A stretch of DNA of 64,000 nucleotides from Gibbula magus (lineage: Eukaryota > Mollusca > Gastropoda > Trochida > Trochidae), in contig OW388305.1 of assembly GCA_936450465.1 (NCBI GenBank), positions 55,046,625 to 55,110,624 on the forward strand. Direction: 5' to 3'. This document shows positions 1-13,859 of this stretch, one piece after another (the stretch's first letter is position 1; every line of letters begins with the position of its first letter). Position numbers and translations under genes: made by a program. Under the pieces are notes generated by a model, which ran no database searches, had not been told where the DNA came from, and saw only the letters and a program-made list of their open reading frames with translations.

Positions 1-1450
1 GATTACTTCACTCCCTCGTTATGACGTAAACGTTATTATGCCTACAAAATATGTGTCCGACAGATTTGCACAATGTCTTAAAAACAGGATAATATTTACC
101 CGATAGATTGGAATACTATCTTCCATAAAGCTTATTACATGTATGTGAATTTAATTTGAATTTCCTGCCAAGGTATCGACAGAGAGATCAGAAATACGTT
201 ACTGCAGGTGCTCTTGGAGATGAGATTGAGAGTCATCACAAAGAGGAATCATTAAATCAAATTGCCTCATCTCCATCTTGCAATATCCCTGGATAAAAGA
301 TCATAAGACAAATCAATGTTATCTCACTAAAAGACCTATAGGAGTCAACATGTCAGAGAGATGTTTGATATAGTATTGATGTTTGATGAAATTAGATTCA
401 ACAAAATCACATGATATCATATGATACCACCAAAATAAATGAAACATTAAAAAAACGCCTATGAAGAAAATGTTTGTGTTTATATAGTTAAAGTCACTTT
501 TTTAAAGGTAATATTCAAATAGCTAAACATTGAGTGAACTAAGTGGAATGTGCACCAACTGACTTTAATCAATAATTGCAATAATATGTCTTGATTGTGA
601 AGACTAAGTAAGAAAACAATACTTTGATCTTTTAATCCAAGATCTTTTATTTCAGGGATATGTCTCATATACTGCAATTCGCTACAGAATCCCTAATGTT
701 TTTTCAGGATGAAACTTGATAAGTATGTCCTTATATTAACAAACCGTGCCATGCTGTACAGCGTTTCAAGAATATCTGACAGGAATGTGGTGAAGCTGAA
801 TTAACAAAAGTTGATTTAGAAATGATATGTTTCAGATAATTGTTCAGAACACATAGGTTGAGTAAATGTAAATATACTACTTATACTAGAATTATTATCA
901 ATGATGACGAATTGTTTACAATATATAATAAATGAACGAATTTAATTTGCGAACTTTAACAAATATTTAAACTACATTTGTAGTTTGTAGTTACATTAAT
1001 GAACTCTTGAATGATCTTCTAAAAAAATCCATCTGTACTAAATCCACATTTACTGAACTAACACATTTGGCGGTGATATCCCCTCGCAAATGAACTTATT
1101 GTAGAGTAGACGACATATATTAATGGCTTCTGCGAGAGCCTCTTATCTGTGATGGTGCAGAGAAATGGGTCACAGCTTCACTACTACTAATCAAATTCAC
1201 CCGAAATCACTGGAACGTTATTGTTATGTTTTCTAAGGGATTCTTTATTTAATCACCTGTCTTTGTAGCATTTACATCAGTTGAATTCAACTATTCAATC
1301 GAATCACCTAACAAGGACAAATATAAACATCAAGGTTAACCTTTTGACATAGTTCAGTAACTACATGTTGTTCAACTGAAGTTTGATATTGGGCAATGTT
1401 GTATTTACATATCAGTTTTAAGACATATTTTTTTAATTTCTTGGTCACTA
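1..1450. repeat. Dispersed long repeat, copy A (cut by window start)
   Basis: This stretch aligns by eye with two other places in the window. Positions 5-930 match 62,285-63,090 closely (for example the shared string CACTCCCTCGTTATGAC). Positions 110-1,450 match about 9,110-11,700 more loosely (for example GTATCGACAGAGAGATCAGA against a version with small gaps, and GGGATTCTTTRTTTAATTACCTG). No protein family is recognisable, and short reading frames are not shared between copies. The repeat enters from beyond the left edge, so its true start is not seen. It may be a dispersed mobile element or an old segmental duplication. Confidence 0.8.
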
Positions 1451-1745
1451 CTTATGGTAAACAAGCTCCCTTTCTCAACCCTTAATGACATTTATTTGCC
1501 TAGGTCATTTGACATTTATAATTTCGACGACCACAACCTCTGACATTTGAATAGTTTCGCCATGCTTGAGAGGAGGAATGGAGACAGATTTATAAGTATC
1601 AAATAAGTAAAGTTATGAGCCTACGTCAAGGAGATACAGAGTTCTGACTCCAGTACATTGACTTGATGTTGAAACGGACGCGCAAACGTTCAAGAATACA
1701 AAGGACTCATAAGTAAGTTTATCTTCAGAATGTCATTTTTTAAGA
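1451..1745. other. No feature seen
   Basis: A+T-rich unique sequence between copy A of the long repeat and the microsatellite. I see no coding pattern, RNA gene or terminal repeats. Confidence 0.5.
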
Positions 1746-1840
1746 ATATATATATATATATATATAGATATATATAGATATATATATGTGTGTATATATG
1801 TGTGTGTGTTGGTGTGTGTGGGGGGGGGGGGGGGGGGGGG
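1746..1840. repeat. Compound microsatellite (TA)n-(TG)n-(G)21
   Basis: A TA run with interspersed GATA steps is followed by TG repeats and then 21 consecutive G (1,820-1,840). Reading frames across it encode only YIYI or PPPP-type low complexity and are not genes. Confidence 0.95.
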
Positions 1841-3987
1841 TATTATTGTTATGGTGTATATTGCTTGAAAAGTTTCTGATGCAATGACTTTTGATAAACA
1901 TATAATTCCCTTTTAATACCACTATCAAGTTATGATAATGTGTTCCTAATGGTGGCGAATGCTAAAACCCATTGGCAAGATACTTACAACATGAAGTACG
2001 ACTACAAATGTTGATATTTAAACGCATGTTGGAGCTCAGAAGCTGTTGCCTGCCAGTATATAAATCTCAACCAAGCAGACAATACAAAGCAGGAGCAGAC
2101 CGAGCAGTTGTCCTTAGTGCCAAATTAACTCAATAAAATAGCCCACGCTGTACAATAATTGGTGGTGAGATCAACCTGGATTTCTACAAGTAATCTTCTG
2201 AATAATCTACATGATTTTATTATTCTGCTATAGCTCATGTGATTAATACTATGTGACATCGTCATGCATATTGTTACTTACTCGTTGATGTAGCTAGAAC
2301 TGTAACTCTCAGATCATGTCAGTAATTCCTCTTTTCTTAGTAATTTATTTAATTGGTACAACAATGTCATCAACAATACTGTAAATGGCTTTATATATTA
2401 CTTTACATGACAGAAATTGAACTTTTTAACATGAAAATGCAACAGACCTCATTGCATTCAATCACAAAAACCATCTTTGAAATATAGAGATAACTCCCTT
2501 TACGCTAACGTAGTTAACATCTTCTAATGCATGCTGAATATTTTGCGTAAAGTCCTTGACCAGGTTATAAATGCCTGTTAGGTTTTAAAGACTGCAAAGA
2601 CTGCTGAGCTTCATTGAATCTGATTCTATTTAGTATCAAACCGACGTTCAAAATGAGATCATGGAATTTAGTTCAAGTCGCTAACAAACAAAACATCTTC
2701 ATTATGTCGGCGTTGGACAATCATTTATAGTTCAACACTCGATTTTCCTCTGTTGAATAAACTACTCTTGATGCTATTTTTTATATCAACTCATACATTC
2801 CGGTATATTCATATAATTGCTATTCTATCATCTGATCACCTATTTGAGTTTCTAATTCCACGATGATAAGGCTGTTATCTCCCATGTCCTGCCGGCAACG
2901 AAGGTAATTGTGTAGAAAGTAGAGAGATTGAAAATCAATGACAATCATAAGTTTTTGTCTTAAAGGAATTTGTGGATCTGAAATTTTTACAAATAAAATG
3001 CCCTTTTTGCCGTCGGGTCAAGGACATCTATATTTGACGTCGGTTTCTTCCAATGGTATTTACTATTAGGAAACCTATTTGTTAACTTTTAAATGTGGCC
3101 ATGAATAAATGTTCTTTCAGAAAGGTTGTTTTGTATGTTTTTTTGGCAATTTTTAAAATGTGTGATTTCATACTAAGAAAACCAAGACTTACTAGATTAT
3201 ATTAAACTGTGTAAATACTTATTTCTTATCGATAAACTCTTGCTGTTCTCATGTATTCACATACACAATTAAATAAACAATATGCAGTAGATATACTGCC
3301 TTCTTCTTGTGGTAGTGCTAAATAACACTGTGCCATAGTATATCGGTGTTTCTCCATTGACTCGTTACTTTGAATCTTCAGGGGATTGTAGTTACAGTGT
3401 AAGAAGTCAAAGAAATAATTTCAGGTCTTGGATAAATATTACCATGTCATCTTTACGTAGACAATGATAAATGATAACTTTATTTATCTGTGTCAGAACA
3501 CAAAATGTACAACATCATATGCTTTACACGGAACATGAGTATTACAATAAATTAGTAAATTGCAAAATGTATAATTCAAGGTTACCCGAAAACGTTATCT
3601 GGCTAAGGACAAAAATGAATAAGAAAAACAAAAGGCAAAACATCAATAATTTGTTGAATATTATCTACGATATTTAATAGTTGATATAATTTGTCCAAGA
3701 TATTACGTCTACTTTATGTCCCTTAAAATGAACATATTCCCCAAACACCAGTTCCATGCTATGATTTGTGGTGTATAGTATTTTATCAATTTTAGTCCTG
3801 CCATGATGTAAATGGTGGCACAATGCATAACCATAAAATGGAAGCTATTTTGTTGTGGATATCCCCTGCATCTTTTGAATGAATGATCCTCGTATATTAT
3901 ATTCTAAGATGGATCGGGAACATGGTAGGTTTTACCTATTATTTTCTCCAGCATTGAAGATGTTATATCTTTTCAAATCTGTTCCCT
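1841..3987. other. No gene seen; weak promoter-like spot
   Basis: A+T-rich intergenic DNA. One spot, about 2,044-2,153, has CAGTATATAAATC followed some 75 bases later by CAATAAAATAG. This is a TATA box and poly(A) signal spacing that would suit a small LTR or a short transcription unit. I could not find matching LTR ends or coding sequence, so it is only a note. Confidence 0.3.
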
Positions 3988-4895
3988 TATACACATTTTT
4001 ATATTGCATAAATACTTGCAAATTCTATCATGCTGTTGACGTCTTTGCTTTCTCATCATAAGGCCCTTTAAATATAAACAAAAAACTATTCCAACGTTAA
4101 ATGGTTGTTTGCAGGATTTTTCCAAGCTACTTTAAATCAAAATGTTAACGTTTTGTCGTGAAATTAATTGATATTTTGGGACTTCACATGTAATCTTTTC
4201 GCGATTTTAGGTCATGATAATAGTTTATGTATCTTAGTTGGTATGATAGATTTTACAATTAAACGTGTTTAAGTTCCGACTCATTTGAGAACAACAAGAA
4301 ACCCCGGACAATGAAGACATGTTGTTATTTTAGAAAGTAATGTGTATTATATTAGAAATTTAAATCTCATAAACTCACCAGCATATTGTATTCCTAACGT
4401 GTGCACAGATTAAAATATAGAATAAGTGTCTTCCGATTTAATTGGACTCAATGTTGACTCATACACACATTTTAAATGCATAAATCATTGCAAATCCTAT
4501 CATGCTGTTAACGTTTTTGTTTTCTTATCATCAGGTTCCTTAACAAAAATAACAATCCCAAGATGAAACGGTTGTTATCAGGAACAGCTAATTGACAGAT
4601 GAAGTAATTTGAAGGATTCAAGAGTTTTCTAAGCCACTATAACTTGGGATTATGGGACAAGAAACAATTATATTGTCGTGATATTGGATATTAGAAATAT
4701 TTTATTCATCTTCAATGCCATGATATATTATCAAATGTGACGTGTTTAAATTCCTATTCATTCGAGAAGAGGAAGATGTCTCCTATTGTTGTTTATGTTG
4801 TAAACTAATGTGTATTTGTTAAACATAACTCATATAATCGCTATCATACTCTTGTTTCACAGATTAGAAGACAGAGCATGTGTTTGTCTTTTGAA
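3988..4895. repeat. Diverged tandem duplication, about 470-bp unit
   Basis: Unit 1 (about 3,988-4,458) and unit 2 (about 4,459-4,895) share ordered blocks: ATACACA-type starts, GCAAATYCTATCATGCTGTT (4,018 and 4,490), the ACGTGTTTAA block (4,263 and 4,741), and AATGTGTATT (4,339 and 4,807). There are many substitutions and indels, so the event is old. No coding potential is seen. Confidence 0.65.
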
Positions 4896-6667
4896 GGGGG
4901 CTTAATAAAGTTTCAAATGGCCAACGCCAACTGTGACGTAAGGTTAATGCTTTATTGCTCTACAAGTGCATTGAGAGAGGGATTGCAATGTAGCAAACGG
5001 GTAATAAGCAGTCTGTTCTCTAAAGCTCTTAGATAAATGACCTTCACTAGACTATAAAACTTCAAAGATCAGTGAATTCGAAGCTCTTTGAAAGAAAATT
5101 TGTTTTGGATTAAGTACAAAGTGCATGGCGTAAAATGCATATTTGAAAGAATTAGAATGTTCACAGTAATCGTTTTAGTGTTCAAATATTGTTCAAGCAT
5201 CAACTCGCCGGATTTTTCCTAATTCATATTTTTTGTGTTACTGGTAAAAGGTCATACTTTATTTTAGTTTACTGTCTAGTTTTATCCTGAATGATTTATA
5301 TTGTATTCTCTGCGAAATTGCACTCGCATTTTGCACGAGCATTTCATGACAATTTTACACAATATAACAATAAACAAATTAATAGCATGATATATTTTAT
5401 ACAAATGTGTATCATTTTGCAGTTGTTTATCGAATGAAAAGTAATAATAACAAGTAAATAAAAGTAAGAATTAAATTACTTCCATGTCTTTTTTATAACA
5501 ATTCTAATGTTTTAGTAACATTTTGAATTTCTTCAATAGAACATTATATAAATGTGAGCTACAAATCCTTTGTGCAGAGAATACTGAAGTCGCAAAATAT
5601 CACATCAACCACTCCAAATGTCCAACATCAAAGAATGTTTAATTTCTGTGCGATAAAATTAATGCTCAAATTTATTTATGGAGTCAGTAAAGCAATATTT
5701 CTTTTGATTTGCATTTCTTTCATTTCATCTTAAACACTGGAATTCTGTGGAAATATTAAATGATTCTGAAGTGTCAAAGTTTTCCAGATCAATTTTTGAA
5801 CAGTAACTTCTTCCAATATCAGAGCTAGTTTTCATATTGTAAGCTCAATGGGTGACATTCTAGTCTACTGCTGGCAGTAAGTATTTACGATAAAATGTAA
5901 ATTGATATTTGTTGTATCAACTGATAGCAATAAGATAAGAAGACAATATGTGAAAATGATGCTGCGAATTATGTCCGTTATCTGGTCTATGAGTCCAATG
6001 AAAATTATTATAGTGTGCAAATGTTGGTAAGAACAATACATTCGATAGGATTACAGTTATAAGCTCATACATGTTAAAGTTTATTTGATATCATGTTTAC
6101 TACACGGGTGTTCAATGTCCAGGCAAGGTTGTCCTCATATAACAAAACATGGTATTAGTATAACGCTCTCTGTATTACCGAAGTCATGAAATAAGCAATA
6201 TATACATATACTTTCAAGCAAAACTTCGCAAGAATGAACAAAACCTGATGAAATGATATTAGCAATGGCGTCATGTAACCATGATAAAGTGATAGTAATC
6301 CCTAGGAGATTGTATGGAAAATATGAACCCGGTATCAATGTTCTTGTATTTATCAATTATGATTTAACAACTTGTTTGAAAAGGGGAACTGTTAATTCCA
6401 TTCGGTGTTAATGTTGCTCAACTGATAGACACTTTTTGGAGATAATACATTAAATCATTTTACTCTCATTTTCTAATTCACCATGATGACGATTGAAATT
6501 ATTATTCTCATTTGTTTGCAGTCGATATCTTATCAATTATTGTTTCCAATTCACAACAATCAACATTTTCTATTAACATGATTTTGAGAGTGTTATCGCT
6601 GTGACACAGGTAATTTCCATTAACCAACAACAAATGGATTAACTATGGTCAAATTTGGTTGATAGAA
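4896..6667. other. No feature seen
   Basis: A+T-rich DNA with only short reading frames that resemble no family and have no codon-like pattern. No repeats with partners elsewhere in the window were noticed. Confidence 0.5.
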
Positions 6668-6994
6668 AATATGACACAGTAGTCTTACAGTGATGTTTAT
6701 TTAGATATACTGTGAATGAAGTTACGTATAGGCAAAAATACATGTACATGTATGCAGAAATATAATAAATATAGTAAAATAAGATAGTGGCGAAGATCCT
6801 ATCTTGTCCATTAGTATATATAAATATAATATGACACATTAGTCTTACAGTGATTTAGATCCTTGCGACTATGTACTGTGAATAAAGTTGCATATAGGCA
6901 ATAAGACATGTACAAAATGTACATGTATGCATAACTAAAATAAATATTGCATTATAAGATAGTGGCGAAGATCCTATTTTGTCCATTAGTTAAT
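6668..6994. repeat. Tandem duplication, about 163-bp unit
   Basis: Units 6,668-6,827 and 6,828-6,994 share AATATGACACA, AGTCTTACAGTGAT, TACTGTGAAT, ACATGTACATGTATGCA and GATAGTGGCGAAGATCCTAT in the same order. The second unit has extra bases. No coding content. Confidence 0.85.
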
Positions 6995-8344
6995 ATATTC
7001 CTTTTCATATGTTCATCACTTCATTTATCTAATCATATTTGTGAACTTTCATCAAGAACAAAGTTCGTGAATATACATTTCCAATAAACTCAAAAAATAT
7101 GTTTCCAATCAATCCAATGCATCTTTATACATGCCTAAAACCATATGCATTCCCTTTGTCTAATGATTTCTGAATGGAAGGAGTTCAAGAAGCAAGTTTG
7201 TAGATGAATCATTAATAAGTATGTGTTGACATTGTCACATTCAATCAAATTTTAATTTGAAATAGAATATGTTCAGGAACTGAATCAACACAATCAGATT
7301 CATTTTTTCATCATCATGGAAGGGTCGTTTTGGTCATTTAAACGATAACGTGCATTTACTGAAAGACATTGAATTTGATGGTACACATTTTCAATGGAGA
7401 GAAGTGAGAACCAATATTTTGTGTCTCTTTACTCATTAATATATTACTTTGATAACTTACTTATTCTAGATTTGGGAACTCGTTTAAATGTGTCATAAAG
7501 AAAGCCCCGTCGGAATATAAACACACTGTCAACAAAGGTTCAAGTCTACAAAATCACATGTTTTTACAATCATGTGTGTTGATTATTACGTATTAGATTG
7601 AATGGTGTTAAGTTTGACAGTTTTATTTCAGGAACTTACTTTGTTTCTTCCATTTAAAATGTTTGCATTGTCAAGGACAATTCAAAATACTTTTAAAACA
7701 TAATCTGTTTTCCTCACACAACAGATCGGATTGCTTCTACCATTTGAAACAGGAAATGCTTTCATGTGTGAGTAGATTCTTAATATTGAATAACAACGTC
7801 TCATTCCTTTTCTAACTGACGTAATTTGATGTGAATTACAGCTTCAAGTCATTTGAATTTGTAAAATCTTTATGGACTGTGTTTTATTGCATTATTTAAT
7901 TACCCCTGGTGTTGTTTAAAAGTTAATGTACACTTGTATCAGGCAGTTTTGTAGTTGTGCTGATACAATTAAACCTTTATGATGTCATCACTTGTTACTA
8001 TAGACGTTACATTGTTCATGTGTGTAGCAATAACATTATATCACAATTAACTTTGGCACTCAAGTTTACATTTTATCTCCTTTGACAATCAGACAAAAGA
8101 CAATCAGTTTCTAATTTGATTACATTACGTTTCCCATTTTTATATGAATGATTGAAAATAGTGATTAAAAATCAAAAAAGTTAAAGCACATGTTGAGTGG
8201 AATGTGGAGACTCATACATGATATGAATTCCCTGGCCTCTTATGCTAAGAATAAAGGAACGTAAAACATTAGTGACAACGATCGAAACGTACCAATTCAC
8301 TGCAATAAAGACGTTGTAAATCCATACAATTGTTGATTCTTCAC
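6995..8344. other. No feature seen
   Basis: A+T-rich DNA without recognisable genes, RNA genes or paired repeats. Confidence 0.5.
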
Positions 8345-9572
8345 AATTAAAACTGGTAAAACCCGAATACTTCTAACCAGTGAGTATAATTAGCTTTAGG
8401 AGCATTGCATAATAATATATGACCGTGATTACAAAATGAAGAGGACAATTAAATTAAATAATAATTATTGTTCGTATTGTAAAAACATGTACATTAATGC
8501 AATTGCATGCATATTAACCAACACGCTAAATAGTTTGATAAATTCGGTTGTTGCAACATACCATGGCTCGGGATAATAAATATCATCTGCCGCGTAACTG
8601 CACCAAGCCAGTCAGGTGTTTGTTGATATCTTTCGTAATTGGTATTTCCCCTGAGATTACTTTTATAAACATAAAACTACTAATCCTGAGCAGATTTTAC
8701 ATCTGTGAACTAAATTGAAGACGAGGAGGAAGGCATGAATAGTTTAGATTTATTACGATTGAAATGTACAGATCAGTTACTGACATTAGTAATTGGGTAA
8801 TGTGTAGTTAGTCGCATCAACGGTTTTCTTATTTACTCCTTTGTGATCAGCACGAGAAGGTGATAATCAGACTAAATATATTGTTCAGCATAACAGATGA
8901 TACTGACATTATATACCACTGAATGTAATATCACAATGTAACAATAAATTAAAAGTGTCTGTGCCATCCATGGACTCAATGCAGTGTCAGTAATATTATG
9001 GACAAGCAATGAAGCAACAGCTCCCATTTTAGTTTATTCTTATAGTGTAAATTAGAATTGAATCAACACATCTTTGTGTTAGGCGGACGCTCTCCCTACC
9101 AAGCAGATTTGAATTATGTCTTCCATAAAGCGTAATACCTGTATCTGAATTTGATTTGAACTATCTGCAAATAGTATCAGAGAGATCAGAATACGTTAGT
9201 GCGGCTGCTCTTGGAGTGAGGGTCTCCACGAAGAAGGGTCATTAAATCGAACTTCCTCATCTCCATCCTACAATATCCCTGGAAAAAAGATCATAAGAGG
9301 AATCAATGTTACCACACTTGAAGACCTAAAAGAGTCAAGATGTCAGAGAGTTGTTTGATGTTGATAGAAATTAGATTCAACAAAATCTAACTGACGTAAG
9401 TTAATTATGCATAACCAATAGAACTTATGCTTATGTGGAATCTGTTTGTGTTTAGATTTTGATACAGTTTATGTCACTTTATTAAATGTTATATTGAAAT
9501 ATATAATCATTGAGTGAATCAAAGTCAAAGAAGTTTATTGTACTTAAGGCCTCTGGCCCATATACAATGGTA

Positions 9573-9574
<2 letters not shown>

Positions 9575-9637
<63 letters not shown>
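9575..9637. repeat. (TA)n microsatellite in LINE 3' region
   Basis: About 31 uninterrupted TA dinucleotides inside the 3' part of the minus-strand LINE. Apparent frames on both strands across it (runs of IY) are repeat artefacts. Confidence 0.95.
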
Positions 9638-9641
<4 letters not shown>

Positions 9642-9759
9642 AATATACATCTTTACAGAGATGCGCGTGGATATAACAATGGAATACAGTGTAAGGATTC
9701 GCAGAAATATAGGATTAAACAAAGGATAGTTTAAGTATATACAGGCAAAGCATAGATTA

Positions 9760-10645
9760 CTAGTTTCTATTTAACAGGTCTTGTCTAAGATCCATGCCAT
9801 GTTTTATGAACAGAGATACTTTCAATATGACATCTTCATCATTTGATGACAAAATTGATGTAAATGCTATACCACTCCTCATTGAGAAGAGACGTTTTGG
9901 TAAATATTTCATCCTCAGTTTAGTATAATACGGACAATCAAATGTAAAATGTATTTCGTCTTCTATCGCAGCTTTACATAATGGACATAGTCTTTGTGAT
10001 CTCTCAAGCGAGCTATACCTCCCATAGTTAATCATAAGTTTTAACAAACCAAGTCTGTATTTGATATATAACTTTCTTAAAAGAGTATTCGTTAAGACTG
10101 ACAGATATGTTTCTGGTTCTAATAAGGTCTTAAACTTTCTATACAAATCATACCGTGAACTGTTTTCAATATTGGAATGCCATCCTTGATAGAACATATT
10201 AATTGCAACGTTACGAAAATCTTTTAAAAGCATCTGTTGCTGACAAACATTTTGGCTGAGCCAAATAAAACCATATCCATGAGAAAATAATAATTGTCTT
10301 ATGTGTGATACACATGTAATTTTGCCGATGCTATCAAGGTGAAACATCATGTTATAAGCTACTTTTGGAAGGCGGTGTTCTGGCATTCTTAGAATCTTAA
10401 ACCAGTATTTTAGACATCTTATTTGTGAATTTATATAAAGTGGATACCTTCCGCATTCACCGTAAACCATACAACTTGGAGTAGAAATTCCAACACATAA
10501 GAACTTTTTACAGGCAAGTAAGTGAATCCTTTCCAAACATTCATATCTTTGATAACCCCACACTTCAGATCCATACATCAGGATTGGTTGAATCTGAGTA
10601 TCAAATAACTTAAAAAATACATTTGGTGACAGAACTCCAAGTTCA
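9760..10645 (-). pseudogene. LINE ORF2 C-terminal fragment (reverse transcriptase end)
   Basis: About 295 codons without a stop encode the end of a non-LTR retrotransposon polyprotein. The start is the QIQPILMYGSEVWG motif, which follows the reverse transcriptase domain in many animal LINEs. Next comes YGECGRYPLYI, then a region of unknown fold. Near the end is a zinc-binding pattern, CPLCKAAIEDEIHFTFDCPYY, with C-x2-C and H-x4-C spacing. The catalytic reverse transcriptase and endonuclease domains are missing because the element is 5'-truncated. There is no proper ATG at the upstream end; the frame simply runs in from the junction. The clade is not resolved by eye. Not expected to be functional, but the open frame implies a fairly young insertion. 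Confidence 0.85.
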
Positions 10646-11720
10646 GAACTCAAGTGTTAATGTGCACCTACTGATCTTGATAAATAAAGATGCTTATAAC
10701 TATGATAATATATAATAAGAAAGTCGATACCTTGTGCTTTTACCGAAAGTTTTTATTTTTCAATGGTATGTCTCATATAATTCTTACAGAGCAACTTAAT
10801 GAAACTTATTGAGTATTTGCTAATAACATCACTACACCATTCTCTAAAGCGTTTCAATTAAGTTGTCAAGAATGATTGTATATCTGAGCAATTTTGCGAA
10901 ACTGAATAACACAATTAACCTTACTTAAAAATGTGATATTTCAGCTTATCTGTTAGATCACATAATATGTTGAATAAAAATTGAAAGAAACATCTGAATA
11001 TTCCAGTGTTTATAAACGTAAGCAAAGTCATTGTGTTTTAGTTAAGAAACATACTAGATAAAAATGCACATTTTTCATTGGAAATGGAACACATTTATAA
11101 TTCGTAATATAGCGCACTAGTGTTATCCGCAATCTTTTACACATATTTACACTAGTTGGTCACAGCAACTACAGTTTCTAGTATCATTTATATATGGAGC
11201 AAATATATAGCGACTCTGAAAGATTGCATCGTGAATATTGAGAAACTCTTTCAGCGTCTTTATTCAGAATAATCTTCTACAAAAAGTCACTTGTACTACA
11301 TTATAATGTTCTGAACCATTAAATTTCACGGTCAACATCGGAACGCAACATGAACTTTCTGTACAGTAAATGTTCACAATCAGTGACTGCTACAACAGCC
11401 TTTAATTTGTGATGTTTCAGATAGCTGGGTCATCACACCTTCGATGCTACTAATGAAATTCTCTTAAAATCACTGGTTCCTTATTGGTAGTTTATCAAAG
11501 GGATTCTTTGGTTAATTACCTGCATCTTTGAATCAGTGATATTCAAATGTACATACAAAACCCCTAACGATGTAAAAAATAATCAACATTATGTTGAACT
11601 ATGGATTATGTTCTCTAACTGAACTTTGACACTGGGTATGTTGTATAAACATTTGTTAGCAATACTTAGACCTTTTTAATTCATCACTCAATTCTTGATT
11701 TAAAGATAAGTTTGCATTTT

Positions 11721-13859
11721 ATGATCTGAAATACAAACAAGTTTGAAAACGAAACTAAAACATTACGACTTTTACATGAGCTGCATATGTATATTGAGGT
11801 GAACTAGATTGAGTAATACCATGAGGATACTTGTATGTTCATATCTTGGAATAGTTCAACATTAAGCATAGTTCTGTCACGAGTGATTGAAGATATAAAA
11901 CAAACAGTTTTGGACATCATGCTTTGATTTACTCCAACCTCCAGTAGAAGCATGTATTCTACATTTTAGAAATGCTTGTTTACCCAAAACCGCTTGATAT
12001 TTGTTAATATTTTTATTTAGAATATACGTACAAATGAACAAACATACTTCTTCCTCGCAAATTCCTTTCTTTGTCAAAACGTTCGATCAGCGCTAGAAGT
12101 GTTATATGATTAGATACATTCTATGTTATGTTTTCTTTATTATCAGAACCTCACTAGACAAATGTTATATTAAAATCCTAGCACTGGTTTATAAGATCAC
12201 ATTGATCAAGGAACCAAGGATACCATATATCATATATTGTTTTACCATGACATACGCATAGCATGGTGTCTTTCCAGTGGCTTCGAGAAGAGATAATTTG
12301 AAATCCTAGAATGCTAGTTTAGTTCATAAGTCAAATGCTCTGTATTGTTTGGACATTATAACTATTGATGTTAACATAAACACTTTGTAAATCAAGTTAA
12401 AAGTTAATAAGTTATCATGTACTGACAAGTCAATAGTTAATAATTTGACATGGATCTACAACTCAATACATTTGGTGAATATTGGGAATAACGTCTTGGA
12501 AAGGTATAACGATCTCCAATTCTGATTGTTAATTGTCAGCAAACTCAATTTTTAACTTGTTGAATCAATCAGAAGTGCAAACCACACACTCAAATGAACT
12601 AATATCAGATCATTTGAATAAACAATCATTTATCAGGATATTAACAATGATAATACCATTTGATATTTTGCACTGAATATGCCTGTAATTTTGGGCATAT
12701 TCATGGCAAAAGAATCAATGGTTTTATTCAGTAACAGAACAGTGGCCAGTAATAGTGATAACAGTCTACAAATGTTTTGAATTTTAAAAGAAAAATAATC
12801 ATCAACAACCCCAGAGAAGTTCAAGCTTACATTAAACACTATATCTCAAATTCCAGAAGACATACACACGCATCTGACGATTATCAACTTTGGTTTGTCA
12901 CAGATATAGAAGGTTTACAATTGATTCACATAATGAAACCAAAACCCATTATATGTATATTTTACCTTAATGAATAAGTGTGTTCAGTATAAAGAAAGCC
13001 ACATTTGATGTAAAACACTTTTAAGCATAAAGGAAACCATACAAAAATGTCTAATCTAAAATCTGTTTTCAAGTTAAGTGAAAGAAATGAACTGTCACCT
13101 CAGAGGGAAGTCTTACAGTGAACACTGCACGCAGTTCACTAGAGTTACATCACCCACAGTCAGTTTCTGAACTTTGATGTCTGATTCTCAGAGTAATGAT
13201 GACGTCAACTAACACCCCAAAATAATATTGAAACTATTGATATTGTACTGCCCATTGAATGTAATTGCTCTAATGTTTTTTTTATCAAAATTATCCCCAA
13301 CGGTATTTAAGAAAGAAACTAAGAACTATAAGAATAAATGTATCTTGGTATCCATTTCTCGTTTCTCTTTCCGTTATTTCCATTAATTTGTTCAGTGAGT
13401 TTGTGAGAGGGATGATGTATTGATCAATTATTATCAATTTTATTGTATTTAGGACTATAGTTTAACATATGAGTGAATGTCGTGGTTCAGCCATAGTAAT
13501 ATAGGACGTGTTAAAGATGATTTATTTCCTTATCCTCACATATCTTATTTGACTTGTCTGTCATTATTCAGAGTCCACATTTGTGACTTGATTAGGGATC
13601 AACATTATGTCTGCAATGAAGATCTTTCTTTATCATTGTATTGAATTATAGATGTTATTACCAGCATTGTTATACAATTAAGACGCACTAGGTATCAAGT
13701 GAGCAAACAACATTAGTTGCCATCAACATCAACTAGTAATGTGATCTCTAAGAAGCATTTTACCAGATAGATCTACTATTCCTTATGAAAAGAAACACAG
13801 GCTGCTTCCACAAGGGAGTACAGACGATTGCCTCGGGTATATCAAGAAATACTCTCTCC
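11721..13859. other. No feature seen
   Basis: A+T-rich DNA. One TGACGTCA palindrome lies at 13,200-13,207. Short frames show no family resemblance. Confidence 0.5.

Larger units (their letters stand above)
9520..10645 (-). mobile_element. 5'-truncated non-LTR retrotransposon (LINE)
   Basis: A minus-strand LINE fragment. Its 3' end is at the low coordinate, with a 3' region containing a (TA)n tract, and the C-terminal part of the reverse transcriptase protein lies upstream. Copy A of the surrounding repeat lacks it: CATTGAGTGAAC is followed directly by AAGTGGAATGTGCACC at 530-556. In copy B the corresponding flanks are at 9,508-9,519 and 10,646-10,670. Short GAAYC-like flanks may be the target duplication. 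Truncation at the 5' end is typical of LINE insertion. Confidence 0.85.
8345..11720. repeat. Dispersed long repeat, copy B
   Basis: The left part, about 8,345-8,990, aligns with 60,875-62,200 (shared TGGTAAAACCCGAA, TTGCAACATACCA, GCGTAACTGCACCAAGC, CTCAATGCAGTG). The right part, about 9,110-11,720, aligns with copy A. It therefore bridges the other two copies and defines a unit of at least about 2.2 kb once the LINE at 9,520-10,645 is removed. It is the most diverged of the three. No coding function is recognised. Confidence 0.75.

Noticed and set aside
9510..9734. Open frames with runs of IYIY on both strands
   Set aside because: Translation of a (TA)n microsatellite inside a LINE 3' region.
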